Shown one piece after another: positions 8,667 to 18,858 of a DNA stretch of 64,000 nucleotides. The notes under the pieces are model-generated. The model was not told where the DNA came from and did no database searches. It saw nothing but the letters and a program-made list of their open reading frames with translations. Positions within the stretch are counted from its first letter, which is position 1. Every line of letters begins with the position of its first letter. Source of the stretch: an uncultured Cyclobacteriaceae bacterium. GTDB taxonomy: Bacteria > Bacteroidota > Bacteroidia > Cytophagales > Cyclobacteriaceae. Location of the stretch: assembly GCA_943788235.1 (NCBI GenBank), contig CALSPM010000005.1:804944-868943 (forward strand), in the 5' to 3' direction. Position numbers and translations under genes: made by a program.

Positions 8667-10013
8667 TTATAGTCCTGTGTAGTTGAAGGGTGTAATTACT
8701 CTTAATTCTGCTTTGATTTTTTCGGAAATGTCAAGAGATTCAATAAACGCTTGGATGGTGGATTCTGTAATGACTTCATTTTTACGGGTCAGGCTTTTCA
8801 AGGCCTCATAGGGAGACGGATAGGTTTCTCTTCTTAAGATCGTCTGAATAGCTTCGGCGACGACTGCCCAATTTTGATTGAGATCCTTCTTGATGGCCTC
8901 TTCGTTGCATTCTAGTTTTTTCCAACCCTTGATCAATGAGTGTAAAGAAATCATCGAATGTGCCATGGGGACTCCTATATTTCTTAATACGGTAGAATCT
9001 GTCAAGTCTCTTTGAAGTCTTGATATAGGAAGTTTGACTGCGAGATGTTCATACAAGGCATTGGCCATGCCTAAGTTTCCTTCTGCATTCTCAAAATCTA
9101 TGGGATTTACTTTATGAGGCATGGCAGAAGAACCCACCTCATTTTTAATTATTTTTTGCTTAAAATAGCCCATAGAAACATAGGACCATACGTCTCTACT
9201 TAAGTCAATGAGTATGGTATTAATACGCTTTAGTCCATCAAATGACGCAGCCAAATGGTCATAATGCTCGATTTGAGTCGTCGGATGGCTCCGCTTAAGC
9301 TCTAATACATCATTTACAAATCGATGTGCAAATTGATGCCAATCTATCTCAGGATAGGCGACATGGTGGGCATTAAAATTACCCGTAGCTCCACCAAACT
9401 TAGCGGCATGGGGTACCTTTTTTAATAAGTTTATTTGCTCATTGAGTCGAATAAGATAAACTTCAATTTCTTTTCCCAATTTTGTTGGGGATGCCGGCTG
9501 ACCATGGGTTCTGGCAAGTAAGGGAATCTTTTGCCAGAGATCAGCAGACTGCTTTATTAAGGCCATGAATTCATCCAACAAAGGTAAAATAGCTTCAGAA
9601 AGCGCTTCTTTAACGGACAAGGGAATGGCGGTATTGTTGATGTCTTGAGAGGTCAATCCAAAATGGATGAATTCCTTATGAGGTACCAAACTAAGGGCAT
9701 TAAAATGCTCTTTAATGAAGTATTCAACTGCTTTGACATCGTGATTAGTAACCGATTCAATTTCTTTTATTTTAAGAGCATCTGCTTCTGTGAAATTTCT
9801 GTAGAGATTCCTTAAGGCATCAAATTGGCTAGGATGGATATTCTTTAATTGGGGTAAAGGCAGTTCACAAAGCCTTATAAAATATTCTATTTCTATTTTC
9901 ACGCGATATTTGATTAGGGCAAATTCTGAAAAGTAGTTAGAGAGAACTTGTACTTTATTGTGATAACGGCCGTCTATAGGCGAGATCGCGTGGATAGAAT
10001 GATTTTTGCTCAT
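8667..10013 (-). CDS. purB: Adenylosuccinate lyase
   Basis: 448 residues, E. coli-type PurB. It cleaves SAICAR and adenylosuccinate in purine synthesis. Signatures: SPIDGRYH near the N-terminus, NHDVKAVEYF, HFGLTSQDINNTA (residues 117-129), the catalytic-His segment ARTHGQPASPTKLG, and the fumarase/aspartase superfamily signature GSSAMPHKVNPIDFEN from residue 294. It is convergent with pyrB and their stop codons are adjacent. Full length and intact. Confidence 0.97.
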   Translation of the reverse strand: MSKNHSIHAISPIDGRYHNKVQVLSNYFSEFALIKYRVKIEIEYFIRLCELPLPQLKNIHPSQFDALRNLYRNFTEADALKIKEIESVTNHDVKAVEYFIKEHFNALSLVPHKEFIHFGLTSQDINNTAIPLSVKEALSEAILPLLDEFMALIKQSADLWQKIPLLARTHGQPASPTKLGKEIEVYLIRLNEQINLLKKVPHAAKFGGATGNFNAHHVAYPEIDWHQFAHRFVNDVLELKRSHPTTQIEHYDHLAASFDGLKRINTILIDLSRDVWSYVSMGYFKQKIIKNEVGSSAMPHKVNPIDFENAEGNLGMANALYEHLAVKLPISRLQRDLTDSTVLRNIGVPMAHSMISLHSLIKGWKKLECNEEAIKKDLNQNWAVVAEAIQTILRRETYPSPYEALKSLTRKNEVITESTIQAFIESLDISEKIKAELRVITPFNYTGL

Positions 10014-10111
10014 GTAAATAAATATATGTTACAAAAATACGGAATCCCAATGATTTGTAACCACCATACTATGGAATTACCTTTACCATTCAAATAAAGA
10101 TATTTAAAAGA

Positions 10112-11191
10112 ATGGTTTTTGGTTTATTTAAAAAGGATAAAAAAAATAAAAAAAGGGATGAAAGGTATGTGGATCTTACAATAAAAGAAATTGTAAAAAT
10201 CACAGATGACGCAGTCAATCTCGTGTTTGATACATTAGATGAAGATTTCTCATATCAGTCAGGTCAATTTATAACGCTGATTGATGAGGTCAAAGGTGTT
10301 AAAATTAGGCGGGCCTATTCTTTGTGCTCAGCACCAAATATAGATGTACATCCCGCAGTAACGGTAAAAAGAGTAACCAATGGTGTAATGTCTAATCACA
10401 TCAATGATACTTATCAGATAGGCCAGAGACTCAGAGTTATGGAAGCGATGGGTACTTTTACTACTCATTTTGATAGTGAAAAATCAAGACAACTGGTATT
10501 GATTGGAGGAGGATCTGGAATTACACCCCTCTATTCTATCGTTAAGTCGGCCCTTCATTTAGAACCCAGAACAGAGGTATTACTTGTTTACGCCAACAAA
10601 TCTTCTGCGGATATTATATTTAAGAAAGACTTAAATAAATTAAGTAAGCAGTTTCAAAATTTTCATTGGATTAATATTTTGGAACAAGAAGATGCAATAA
10701 CACCGGCAGATTACCTGGGTAGGCCTACAGAGTCAATGGTGCGCACCATTCTTGAGCAATCAAATGTGAGTATAAAAACCAATTATTTTATTTGTGGTCC
10801 CGATCCGATGATGAAAATTATTCAGTCTGGATTGGATCAATTTGGAGTTCTACCCAAACAAATTCAAATAGAAAGATTTGTAGGTAAGCATCTTGTCGAG
10901 AATTTGAAGGGCTCAAATGAAGTCAATGTATCTATTCTTTTGGACGGAACGAACCATGAATTGAAAATAGATGGTGATCAGCCCATTTTAGATCAAGCAC
11001 TTTTGGCTGGAATTGACATGCCCTATTCATGTAAAAGTGGTTTTTGTACCGCTTGTCGTGGTAAGGTATTGTCAGGAAAAGTTGATATTAAAAATGCTGA
11101 TGGCCTTTCTGAAGAAGAAATTGAAGAAGGGTTCGCACTGTTGTGCGTGGGCCGTGCCTTGACACCAGAGCTGAAGCTATCTTTTGAATGA
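10112..11191 (+). CDS. Ferredoxin reductase-like flavoprotein with C-terminal 2Fe-2S domain
   Basis: 359 residues of the PaaE/Hcr type: an FAD-binding domain (RAYSLCSAP at about 67-75), an NAD(P)-binding domain (LVLIGGGSGITPLYSI, NYFICGPDPMMK) and a plant-type ferredoxin domain with C-x4-C-x2-C (CKSGFCTAC) plus a fourth Cys in ALLCVGRA. Such proteins pass electrons from NAD(P)H to an oxygenase, desaturase or other partner. No paaABCD genes are nearby; the acyl desaturase at 18.9 kb is one conceivable client but is not linked. Starts at the only sensible ATG, after a lysine-rich N-terminus. Confidence 0.9.
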   Translation: MVFGLFKKDKKNKKRDERYVDLTIKEIVKITDDAVNLVFDTLDEDFSYQSGQFITLIDEVKGVKIRRAYSLCSAPNIDVHPAVTVKRVTNGVMSNHINDTYQIGQRLRVMEAMGTFTTHFDSEKSRQLVLIGGGSGITPLYSIVKSALHLEPRTEVLLVYANKSSADIIFKKDLNKLSKQFQNFHWINILEQEDAITPADYLGRPTESMVRTILEQSNVSIKTNYFICGPDPMMKIIQSGLDQFGVLPKQIQIERFVGKHLVENLKGSNEVNVSILLDGTNHELKIDGDQPILDQALLAGIDMPYSCKSGFCTACRGKVLSGKVDIKNADGLSEEEIEEGFALLCVGRALTPELKLSFE

Positions 11192-11246
11192 ATCGCTCTT
11201 TTTTTATATTTTTAATAGAGGTTAAATAGATAAATACACATGTTGT

Positions 11247-11735
11247 ATGTTTAAGAACTGGATAGCATTTTACCAAAAACTTTCATTATTTTTCAATGCT
11301 ATCATTGCGATTTCATTTCTTCCATTTTGTTGGTTATTATTGGAAATGGAGGCTGAGGGGAATCAAGCTGATTTGCTCTCAGATCAAAGTAAGTGGACCG
11401 TTAGATTGATTGCTTTTACTTTAGTGTTTCTTCTCTTATTTTTTTCAGTAAAAGTTACAAAAAAGGGATTAAAAACGGTTTCGTCTAAGGCTCTAGTTTC
11501 AGCTAAGCTATCCTCATTTTACCATATTTATATTAAAAAGTTCATGTTCATGGAACTAGCGGCTATCATTGCTTTAGGCGCCATTTATGTATTGAGAGAT
11601 TATTTTTTCGTTTTTATTTATTTAGGGATCTTGGTGTGGTTCTCACTCATTCGCCCCACGTACAATTATGTCGTAGATAAACTCAAACTAAGTGCTTCTG
11701 AAAGGAAACAGCTGGAATCACAAGTAGATTTTTAG
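11247..11735 (+). CDS. Four-helix membrane protein of unknown function
   Basis: 162 residues with four hydrophobic segments (about 12-32, 51-68, 98-113 and 117-135), a basic loop between segments 2 and 3, and a charged C-terminus (DKLKLSASERKQLE). No recognised family. It follows the reductase gene by 55 bases on the same strand and may be cotranscribed. Its last four bases overlap the end of the convergent hydrolase gene. Confidence 0.7.
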   Translation: MFKNWIAFYQKLSLFFNAIIAISFLPFCWLLLEMEAEGNQADLLSDQSKWTVRLIAFTLVFLLLFFSVKVTKKGLKTVSSKALVSAKLSSFYHIYIKKFMFMELAAIIALGAIYVLRDYFFVFIYLGILVWFSLIRPTYNYVVDKLKLSASERKQLESQVDF

Positions 11736-12631
11736 AAATGCGGCCAGTTCGGGGCCTTTTCGGTTAAAAAATCATCGATCAATGCCTCATATTTTTGGGG
11801 ATGATCCTTCATATCTTTACAGTGCTGAGACCCCCAATTGGTATGATGAAAAATAGCATATTCATGGTTTAATTTTTTATTGATATCTACAGACTGCCAA
11901 GAGGACGTCTGATCATCCGATTGGGAGTGTATGAGTAATGTAGGTACGCGTATTTCTGAGGCCAATGCTTCAATATTTGCCTCATCCAGATCAAATTGTG
12001 CCCGCCATTGCACTAAAAAATAGGTGATGGGATAAAATATTTCGATCCAACTTCCGTAACGTCTCAAAGCCCGCTCATTTACCGCAGATTTTATGTCTCG
12101 ATAAGGAGAATCAGCCAATATAAAACCGACTTCTGGAGTGACTGAACTGGCTGCCAATACCGCCGCAGCACCCCAAGATTTCCCAATCCATCCAATTTGA
12201 TCGAGCGACAGCCCCGACTTATGCATCAGGACTTCAGAGAATGCCAGATGGTCTTTGCGTTCTAAGATGCTCCAAGTACCTAATGATCCACCACTTTCTC
12301 CATGCCCTCGATGATCATAAAGTATGATGTCACAACCTTTTTTCCAAAAATAAGGAGCGTATTCAGCACCTCCCATCCTATTTCCTCCCCAACCATGAGA
12401 GACGACGGCACCACAAAAGACGCTGTCATTAGGGTTTTTAAGATAAGAACCCTTTAATGAAACGTTGTCATCTGTTAATACTTCAATAGGTGCTACGACT
12501 CCATATTTATTTAGCAAAGATAAGTCAGGTTGAGATCTCCAGGGGACAATAATTAATGAAGAGAAAAACCAACCTAGGAATACGTAAATAACCAAAAAAA
12601 GTAAAATCAAAAAGGCTAATATTTTTTTCAT
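11732..12631 (-). CDS. Alpha/beta hydrolase, membrane-anchored
   Basis: 299 residues. An N-terminal hydrophobic helix (ILAFLILLFLVIYVFLGWFF) anchors it, and a hydrolase core follows: oxyanion HGWGGNRMG, YDHRGHGESGG, nucleophile elbow GWIGKSWGAAA (G-x-S-x-G), the acid in LLIHSQSDDQTS and the late histidine in WGSQHC. It resembles the FrsA/YfhR-like serine hydrolases; the substrate is unknown. The short distance between acid and histidine is normal for the family. Confidence 0.85.
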   Translation of the reverse strand: MKKILAFLILLFLVIYVFLGWFFSSLIIVPWRSQPDLSLLNKYGVVAPIEVLTDDNVSLKGSYLKNPNDSVFCGAVVSHGWGGNRMGGAEYAPYFWKKGCDIILYDHRGHGESGGSLGTWSILERKDHLAFSEVLMHKSGLSLDQIGWIGKSWGAAAVLAASSVTPEVGFILADSPYRDIKSAVNERALRRYGSWIEIFYPITYFLVQWRAQFDLDEANIEALASEIRVPTLLIHSQSDDQTSSWQSVDINKKLNHEYAIFHHTNWGSQHCKDMKDHPQKYEALIDDFLTEKAPNWPHF

Positions 12632-12741
12632 GGGGAAATTAAGGGATAACCCAGTGCCTACTTTTCATAAAAGGGTAAATTAAACCGGGTTAAGTTAGCC
12701 TAAGCTTCTTAAAACTGAGGATTTATTTTTGATAAAATTAT

Positions 12742-13531
12742 TCACTTCTCCTGACTCATATTGATTTTCGCTATCATTTTGCTCTTTTTCAGTTGAATTG
12801 GAGCGCCAGATTTACGGCGCAGTTTATCATTAAATAACTCAACCATTAGGGCAAAGGTCATGGCAAAATAAACATAACCTTTATTCACATGTTGGTGCAT
12901 GCCCTCCATCACGAGTATCAATCCGATTAAAATTAAAAACGCCAGTGCCAGCATTTTTATCGTAGGCCTGTTATTGATGAAATCACTTATTTTCTGAGAG
13001 AAAATGAGCATGACGATCATCGCAAAAATGACCGCTAAGATCATGACTGTAATTTGATCTGAAAGGCCTACCGCGGTTAAGATGGAATCAAAGGGAAAAA
13101 TAATATCGATCAGTACGATTTGACCCAGTGTAGCGGCAAAGGTTTGAAGTTGTGGCATATGATCAGGTATGACATCCTCACCTTCTAGCTTTTCATGAAT
13201 TTCATGCACACTTTTGGCAATAAGAAAAGTCCCGCCCATTACCAATATGAGATCCTTGATGCTGAGTTCAAAGAGAGGTAAATCACCCCAAACAGGGAGG
13301 CTTCACGATGGGCGCCGTCAAGCCGACGATCCACTTGACCGTTAATAAGAGCATTATTCTAAAAACCAAGGCCAGTAGTAGGCCCGTATTTCTTGCCTTT
13401 GCTTGGGATACAGCCGGTAATTTTCCGGTAATGATGGAGATGAAAATGATGTTATCAATTCCTAAAATAATTTCCATTACCGTTAAGGAAATCAAAGCGA
13501 TGATTACATCACCGGTCAATAAGTGCTCCAT
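12742..13531 (-). pseudogene. TerC family membrane protein, frameshifted
   Basis: Two reading frames together give one TerC/YoaE-type metal-transport-like protein of about 263 residues. The first 79 or so residues (from 13531) contain the conserved acidic motif [14 protein letters not shown]. At about 13294-13303 one extra base shifts the frame, ending the first part at TGA. The second frame resumes with [38 protein letters not shown] and IIFPFDSILTAVGL through to 12742. TerC proteins belong to the LysE superfamily and are tied to metal export and tellurite resistance. Either a decayed gene or an assembly error. Confidence 0.85.
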
Positions 13532-13563
13532 TTTAGTTCATTCACTTTTATGTAATCAGCCGA

Positions 13564-14258
13564 TCAAATACCTAGATCCGCTCTTTTTGACCATACCTCA
13601 TAAATCGGTTTTCCTTTGCTGCTCTTGCCACTGTGATGCCATTTGCCCTGTTGTAATTCAAAATCAAATTGCAGGCGCGCGCCTACCCGACTGTTATCTC
13701 TAGAGAAATATTCTATTTTTTCCGTATACTGACCATTTACGGTCTCGTAGCTACCCCCACCAGTACCAAAAAATTCTTTGGTTTCAATATTATAGGCAAT
13801 CCATTGAAATTGGGTACCTGAGAGTATTTTCATAGTTCTCCTCACTCCGGGTACGCGCTCAGAAATGACACCCTCTCGCTTACGCCCCGTAATCAGCCAA
13901 GCACCCTGCAAGGCGCCTGGTTGACCCTTATCAATCCTACGCCACAAAGTATTTTCCCATTGGATGTTATCATCACTTTGCAAGAAATTAACGTTGGTTT
14001 GGGTGCCTACTTTTTCAGGTGATGAGGTATCAAACTCCCAATTCAAGACGACATGATCATCTGCTGTGGCCCAACTTCCCCCCGCGGTTGAAATGAATAC
14101 GCAGGGTCGGTTTCATATTTTGTAATAGAAAAATGATTCGCAGTCATGATCCAAACAGATTGTATTTGATCTGTCGAGGATGACCAAGCCCCTGTTAGGT
14201 TTTGTCCGATCAAAAAGCTACTAAAGAGCAATGTATATAGGTAGGTAAGTATTTTCAT
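13564..14258 (-). pseudogene. Secreted lipocalin/META-like protein, frameshifted at a G run
   Basis: Signal peptide (ILTYLYTLLFSSFLIGQ), then a first domain LTGAWSSSTDQIQSVWIMTANHFSITKYETD. After PRG the frame breaks at a run of six G residues on the coding strand (14078-14083); a seventh G would restore PRGGSWATADDHVVLNWEFD and the second domain (GALQGAWLITGRKREG, FQWIAYNIETKEFFGTGGGSYE). The two G-A-W domains followed by an ageing-product-like strand set match a widespread Bacteroidota secreted family of unknown role. Total length would be about 231 residues. Confidence 0.78.
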
Positions 14259-14315
14259 TTGAGATGTATTTAGGCATAAGATAATAATAACCTCATCGAA
14301 TAAGAAATATAGACC

Positions 14316-15327
14316 TTATCTTGTTTCGATTTTACCATTGGCATACTTAGCGAATCTCCCCGACGTATGTGCATGGGTATGATCGGGTTTTGGCCAAGGC
14401 CACCCTCCAAATTGAGTTAATTGATATTCTCGCATCGTTTCTTGAATTTCAGATTGATGGTTCATAACAAAAGGGCCATATTGAGCGATGGGCTCGTTAA
14501 TAGGTTTCCCCTGTAGCAATAAGAAATGACTGACTCTGGGCCGTTAGTGATACGAAGAGATTGGTCACTGACCATTTCAACAGATGATTGGGTAAAACTT
14601 TTTTATTTTCTAGCTCGACGTCTTTTCCTTGAAAGTAATACAGCGTTCGACTCAAGTCAGCACCATGAGCAGGTAGGATCCATTGGGCTCCGGGTTCCAT
14701 TTCCAAAGTCCAAATAGAAACTCCATTCTCTGGATTATTGGCCCAAGAATCGGGTGCGGGAGGTAAGCCTTTCGTACCGAAGAGCGTTCCGGCAATCACC
14801 GTTACTTCCGTCTTTTTATTTTGATCATCATGGTGGATATATTTGGGGATTTCTTCACTCCATAGCATGGAAAAATGAGGAGCACACATTTTTTTAGCTT
14901 TTGGTAAATTGATCCAGATCTGAAACATCAACAATGGGTTATTTTTTGATGTATTTATTAAAGGAAACATTTCGCAATGCTGAACTCCTTTGCCCGCAGT
15001 CATCCATTGTACATCACCATTACCAAATCTACCCGCAGCTCCGAGAGAGTCTGAATGGTCCACTAATCCTTTTTGTGCGATTGTTACCGTTTCAAAACCA
15101 CGATGCGGATGGGCTGGAAAACCAGGTACGACGGTGCCGTGATACATCCTGAAGCCATCTTTACTTTGGAAATCTTGTCCTAAATTTCTTCCGGTGAGTA
15201 AAGTAGGGTCGGGACCCAACGCTGTATTGCCTGGAGGATAGGTATCTTCATGAAAGGCGCAAAACAAGAAAGGATCTTTGGTTTGCCATGGAAAACCTAA
15301 AGGAGAAATATGAATAATTGCTGACAT
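14316..15327 (-). pseudogene. Pirin family protein, frameshifted
   Basis: Bicupin pirin protein of about 336 residues in two frames. The N-terminal part has [30 protein letters not shown] (metal-binding HxHxG) and [16 protein letters not shown]. Near 14524-14526 one extra T (A on the plus strand) moves the frame: it should read [13 protein letters not shown], and the typical C-terminus (YGPFVMN, EIQETMREYQLTQFGGWPW) is in the other frame. Pirins include quercetinase-like enzymes and transcription cofactors. As sequenced, the main product loses the last 70 residues. Confidence 0.85.
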
Positions 15328-15566
15328 TTTAGGGACGCTTTAAAAATTGGACTTATCATTTTTTCAAATTCCTATAGAAAGAGGAGGGTATTTGTTTTAT
15401 TAAAGTCAAAACTAACTCAGTTTGAACTCAAATCCCCATGATAATTATAGATAACAAGCATAGATATTTATATTTTCTCTAACTCTTTTGCTTGGCGTTA
15501 ATAATGTTATACACAATTTATTATATTGTCAAAAATTGATATATTTATGCTAAAAAACGACCTAAA

Positions 15567-16349
15567 ATGAGATTTTTTAAGGATTTTTATTACATCACTA
15601 ATTTCAAAACCTTTTTTGTAACTTTTTTAGCGCTTTGTGCCACTTATATCTGCATAACTTATAAAATACATGCGGATTTACCTTTGGCATTGGTGAGTAT
15701 TGCAATCATATTTCCTGTTGTATTTGCGATCAATTCGGCGTATGCGAGAAGAGAGCAAGGGCTTGTAAGTTTAGCGGCTTGCAAAGGCTTTATGTATGGA
15801 TTTTATAGAATAGCCGTAGACCATCCAAAAGATTTGGATCCCGAAAAGGCTTTAGAATGTAAGAAAAAAATAATTGACTTATTTACTTCCTTAAAATGCT
15901 TCTTAGAGAGTGATCCTGAAGAATCAGCGTCCTTTGCCAAAGAAGTTTATACCAATATTAAAGTGTTAAGTTTATTTTCAAAAACGTTATTGGCTCAAGG
16001 GCTGCACGGTAGATCGGTATCTAGAATGCTCGTTTTTATAACGCGCTTTTCCATTGCTTTTGAAGAGATGCAAATGATTTTTCATTATCGAACGCCTATA
16101 GGACTGAAAGCGTATGGGAAAATTTTTTTAGTGGTTTTTCCTGTTTTATACGCGCCATCTTTTGCCTTATTAGCTTCAAACTTTTCAGGATTGGCAGTCT
16201 ATTTTAGTTATCTTATACCCACACTTTATACTATAATTTTGGTAAGCTTAGATAATATTCAAACTCAACTTGAGAATCCATTTGATCAATTTGGTTCTGA
16301 TGACATTCGGGTTGATGTGGATAAAATTGACCAAATGTTGATACCTTAA
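15567..16349 (+). CDS. Bestrophin-like membrane protein
   Basis: 260 residues with four hydrophobic segments: two near the N-terminus (about 14-32 and 38-56) and two near 187-230. The end of the last membrane block carries IQTQLENPFDQFGSDDI, the ENPF-acidic motif typical of bestrophin/UPF0187 anion-channel relatives, and AINSAYARREQG follows the first pair as in that family. Likely an ion channel of the inner membrane; not proven. It starts the plus-strand run with the CotH-like and phosphatase genes (spacing 28 and 16 bases). Confidence 0.6.
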   Translation: MRFFKDFYYITNFKTFFVTFLALCATYICITYKIHADLPLALVSIAIIFPVVFAINSAYARREQGLVSLAACKGFMYGFYRIAVDHPKDLDPEKALECKKKIIDLFTSLKCFLESDPEESASFAKEVYTNIKVLSLFSKTLLAQGLHGRSVSRMLVFITRFSIAFEEMQMIFHYRTPIGLKAYGKIFLVVFPVLYAPSFALLASNFSGLAVYFSYLIPTLYTIILVSLDNIQTQLENPFDQFGSDDIRVDVDKIDQMLIP

Positions 16350-16377
16350 AATATTAATAGAAATTAAATGATAAACG

Positions 16378-17454
16378 ATGAAAAAGATATTTGTTAACCC
16401 ACGTTTTTTAATAGGCTTGATCACATTCTTCGGATCAGTAGTGATGTTATCCGCCCAAAGCCGTATGGATCGGGCGATTCAATCTTCTTTGTTTCAAGAG
16501 GATGGAATCCTAGAGTTAACCCTGACGATGGATGTCGAAACAGTTACCAAGGATATTGAAGATAGAGAAGAACATGATGGAACCATCACCTACAAAGGGG
16601 CTGATGGGACAGATGTTTCACTCAGCGTAATGCTTAAAACGCGAGGAAAAACAAGAGCCAATCCAGAGGTTTGCAAGTTCCCACCGCTACAATTAAACTT
16701 CAAAAAGAAGGGGAATTATGATAATATATTTACTGGGCAAGACAAGCTTAAACTTGTAGCCCATTGTCAATATAATAAAGGCTTTGATGATTATGTTGCT
16801 CAAGAGTATTTGACTTACAAGCATTATAATATACTAACAGAGAATAGTTTTAGGGTGAGATTGTTGAGGGTTACCTATGTGGATACTGGTGGAAATAGAG
16901 ATCCTTTTACTAAGTATGCTTTTTTGATAGAAGAAGATGAAATATTGGCCGAGAGAAGAGGAAAAATTGTATCTGAAAAGTCAGTTAGAAATCAAGATAT
17001 GTGTGAACACAATGCCTTGGACTTAATGATTTTATTTGAATTTATGATAGGAAATACAGATTGGGGCGTGGGCGCTAAGCACAATATGAAATTGATAGCG
17101 GATGATTCGACGAATCGATTACCGATTCCGGTGCCTTATGATTTTGATTATGCAGGTGCAATTATGACTACTTATGCTCAGCCCGCAGAGGCTTTACAAA
17201 TCACGAGTGTAAGACAACGCCTTTTTAGGGGTCTATGCAGGCAACCGGGCAGTTATGAGAAAATCTTTCAAATTTTTAATGATAAAAAAGAGGATATCTA
17301 TGCGTTATATCAAAACTCAAGTCATGTCGATGATAGATTCAAAAAGTCTACTTTGAAATATTTTGATCAATTTTATAATATCATCAACGATCCCAAGAAA
17401 GCAAAAAGGCAAGTACTAGAAGTTTGTAGGGCGAAGCATAATCATGTTTTTTGA
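16378..17454 (+). CDS. Secreted CotH-like protein
   Basis: 358 residues with a signal peptide (FLIGLITFFGSVVMLSAQS). The body has the layout of CotH-like secreted kinases: MLKTRGKTRANPEVCKFPPLQLNF near residue 81, then much later FEFMIGNTDWGVGAKHN and PIPVPYDFDYAGA, which fit the catalytic and metal-binding N/D and DFD positions of that fold. CotH proteins phosphorylate other extracytoplasmic proteins. The similarity is at motif level only and confidence is moderate. The gene is followed after 16 bases by a phosphatase gene on the same strand. Confidence 0.55.
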   Translation: MKKIFVNPRFLIGLITFFGSVVMLSAQSRMDRAIQSSLFQEDGILELTLTMDVETVTKDIEDREEHDGTITYKGADGTDVSLSVMLKTRGKTRANPEVCKFPPLQLNFKKKGNYDNIFTGQDKLKLVAHCQYNKGFDDYVAQEYLTYKHYNILTENSFRVRLLRVTYVDTGGNRDPFTKYAFLIEEDEILAERRGKIVSEKSVRNQDMCEHNALDLMILFEFMIGNTDWGVGAKHNMKLIADDSTNRLPIPVPYDFDYAGAIMTTYAQPAEALQITSVRQRLFRGLCRQPGSYEKIFQIFNDKKEDIYALYQNSSHVDDRFKKSTLKYFDQFYNIINDPKKAKRQVLEVCRAKHNHVF

Positions 17455-17470
17455 TTGAAAATAAATCATC

Positions 17471-18674
17471 ATGATTTTTGTCTTCAATCTATTTGTACCC
17501 TTTTACTTTTTAGCATTTTCATTTTTTGTTGATTCTAACTCCAACAATATCCCACAGAAATATCATTTTGATGGAAAATATGGGCTATATGTCTCGATTG
17601 AAGGTGATCATTATCAGGTACATTGGCTGACCTCAGCGCCTGAGGAAGGATATTTAATGACCCATGCAGGGAAAGAAGAGCTGGGTTTATATAGCACCCC
17701 TAAGTCAATTATTCACAAGGTTCGAATTCCTTTGCTCGACCAACCAATGGATATAGATTTTGGAAGTCCTTCGGGGGGTAATGGACAAATTACGATTGTT
17801 CCAACTTATGAAAGAGATGCTTATGAATTCAAAGGGGTAGACTCTGTATATGTTTTAGGAGATACTCATGGCAATTTTGAAGAGGTAGTACAAATCCTTC
17901 AAAACTCCAAATTGATAGATGAAAATCATCAATGGATTGGAGAGAGTGCACATTTGGTTTTTTTAGGGGATATATTAGATCGAGGCATGGATGCTTTACG
18001 GCTCACCTGGTTTATCTACGAATTGGAGCAGTCAGCGGCCCAGCATGGCGGTCAAATCCATCTTATTTTAGGGAATCATGAAATCATGGTTATGTCAAAT
18101 GATCTCCGCTATGTTTCGGCAAAAGAGCAACAGGTAGCCAATATGCATCAAGTGAGCTATCAACAGCTTTATCACCCCACTCGGTCGGTCTTAGGGCGCT
18201 GGCTTTCAACCAAGCCCGCAGCACTTAAAATTGATGGAGATTTTATTTGCGCATGGGGGCATCATCATGGGGTCATCATTGAAATCATTTAATGATCGGG
18301 TTTATGAGTACACTCAAACCCCTCTCTTTTCTCATTTGATGGAACAACCTTTTGATTCAGTGAGCTTTTCCCAAGTTGAGCGTAAGGAGCAAAAAGATTA
18401 TCTCTATGATTCTTTCGGTCCCTTTTGGTTTAGAGGTTATGTTCAGACAGATACCCTAGGTTCCTATTTGGATGCGATCTTGCTCAATAATAAAGCTAAA
18501 TTACATGTAGTTGGCCATACCACTGTACCTAGTATAGCTTCTCTTTATAAGGGTAAATTAATAGCGACAAACGTTCCTAAGGCAGGTACAGAAATGCTAT
18601 TACTGACCAAATCTAAGCGCAGTAAATACCATCGCTTTAGAATTAATTTATTTGGAGAGTTTGTAGTACTTTAA
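17471..18674 (+). pseudogene. Secreted PPP-type metallophosphatase, frameshifted
   Basis: About 400 residues in two frames. An N-terminal hydrophobic signal is followed by a prodomain and the PPP-family metal motifs VLGDTHGNF, FLGDILDRGMD and LILGNHEIMVM. At 18241-18244 a run of four T residues, where three are needed, breaks the frame; the restored reading is KIDGDLFAHGGI, and the rest (GPFWFRGY, LHVVGHTTVPS) is in the second frame. This is the Shewanella-like (Shelph) phosphatase type, several of which are tyrosine-specific. As sequenced the first product ends before the last metal-binding histidines. Confidence 0.85.
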
Positions 18675-18858
18675 CGGCTACTGTCGATCTTTATAATTCA
18701 AGTGACTTGGCCAATTATTAGTTTCGGCACGGCAGGAATTTTATCTTTGAACTGCTTTTTCTTGATTTTTATCTTTATTGGCAGCGTAAATTAGATTATC
18801 TTCCACATCGTTAACCTTAAATCGCTTGTTTACGTCAAAATCATCTAGCTTATAATAA

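Noticed and set aside
13308..13703. Plus-strand reading of 131 codons across TerC and the META-like gene
   Set aside because: It is antisense to two recognisable, though broken, genes and has no family features.
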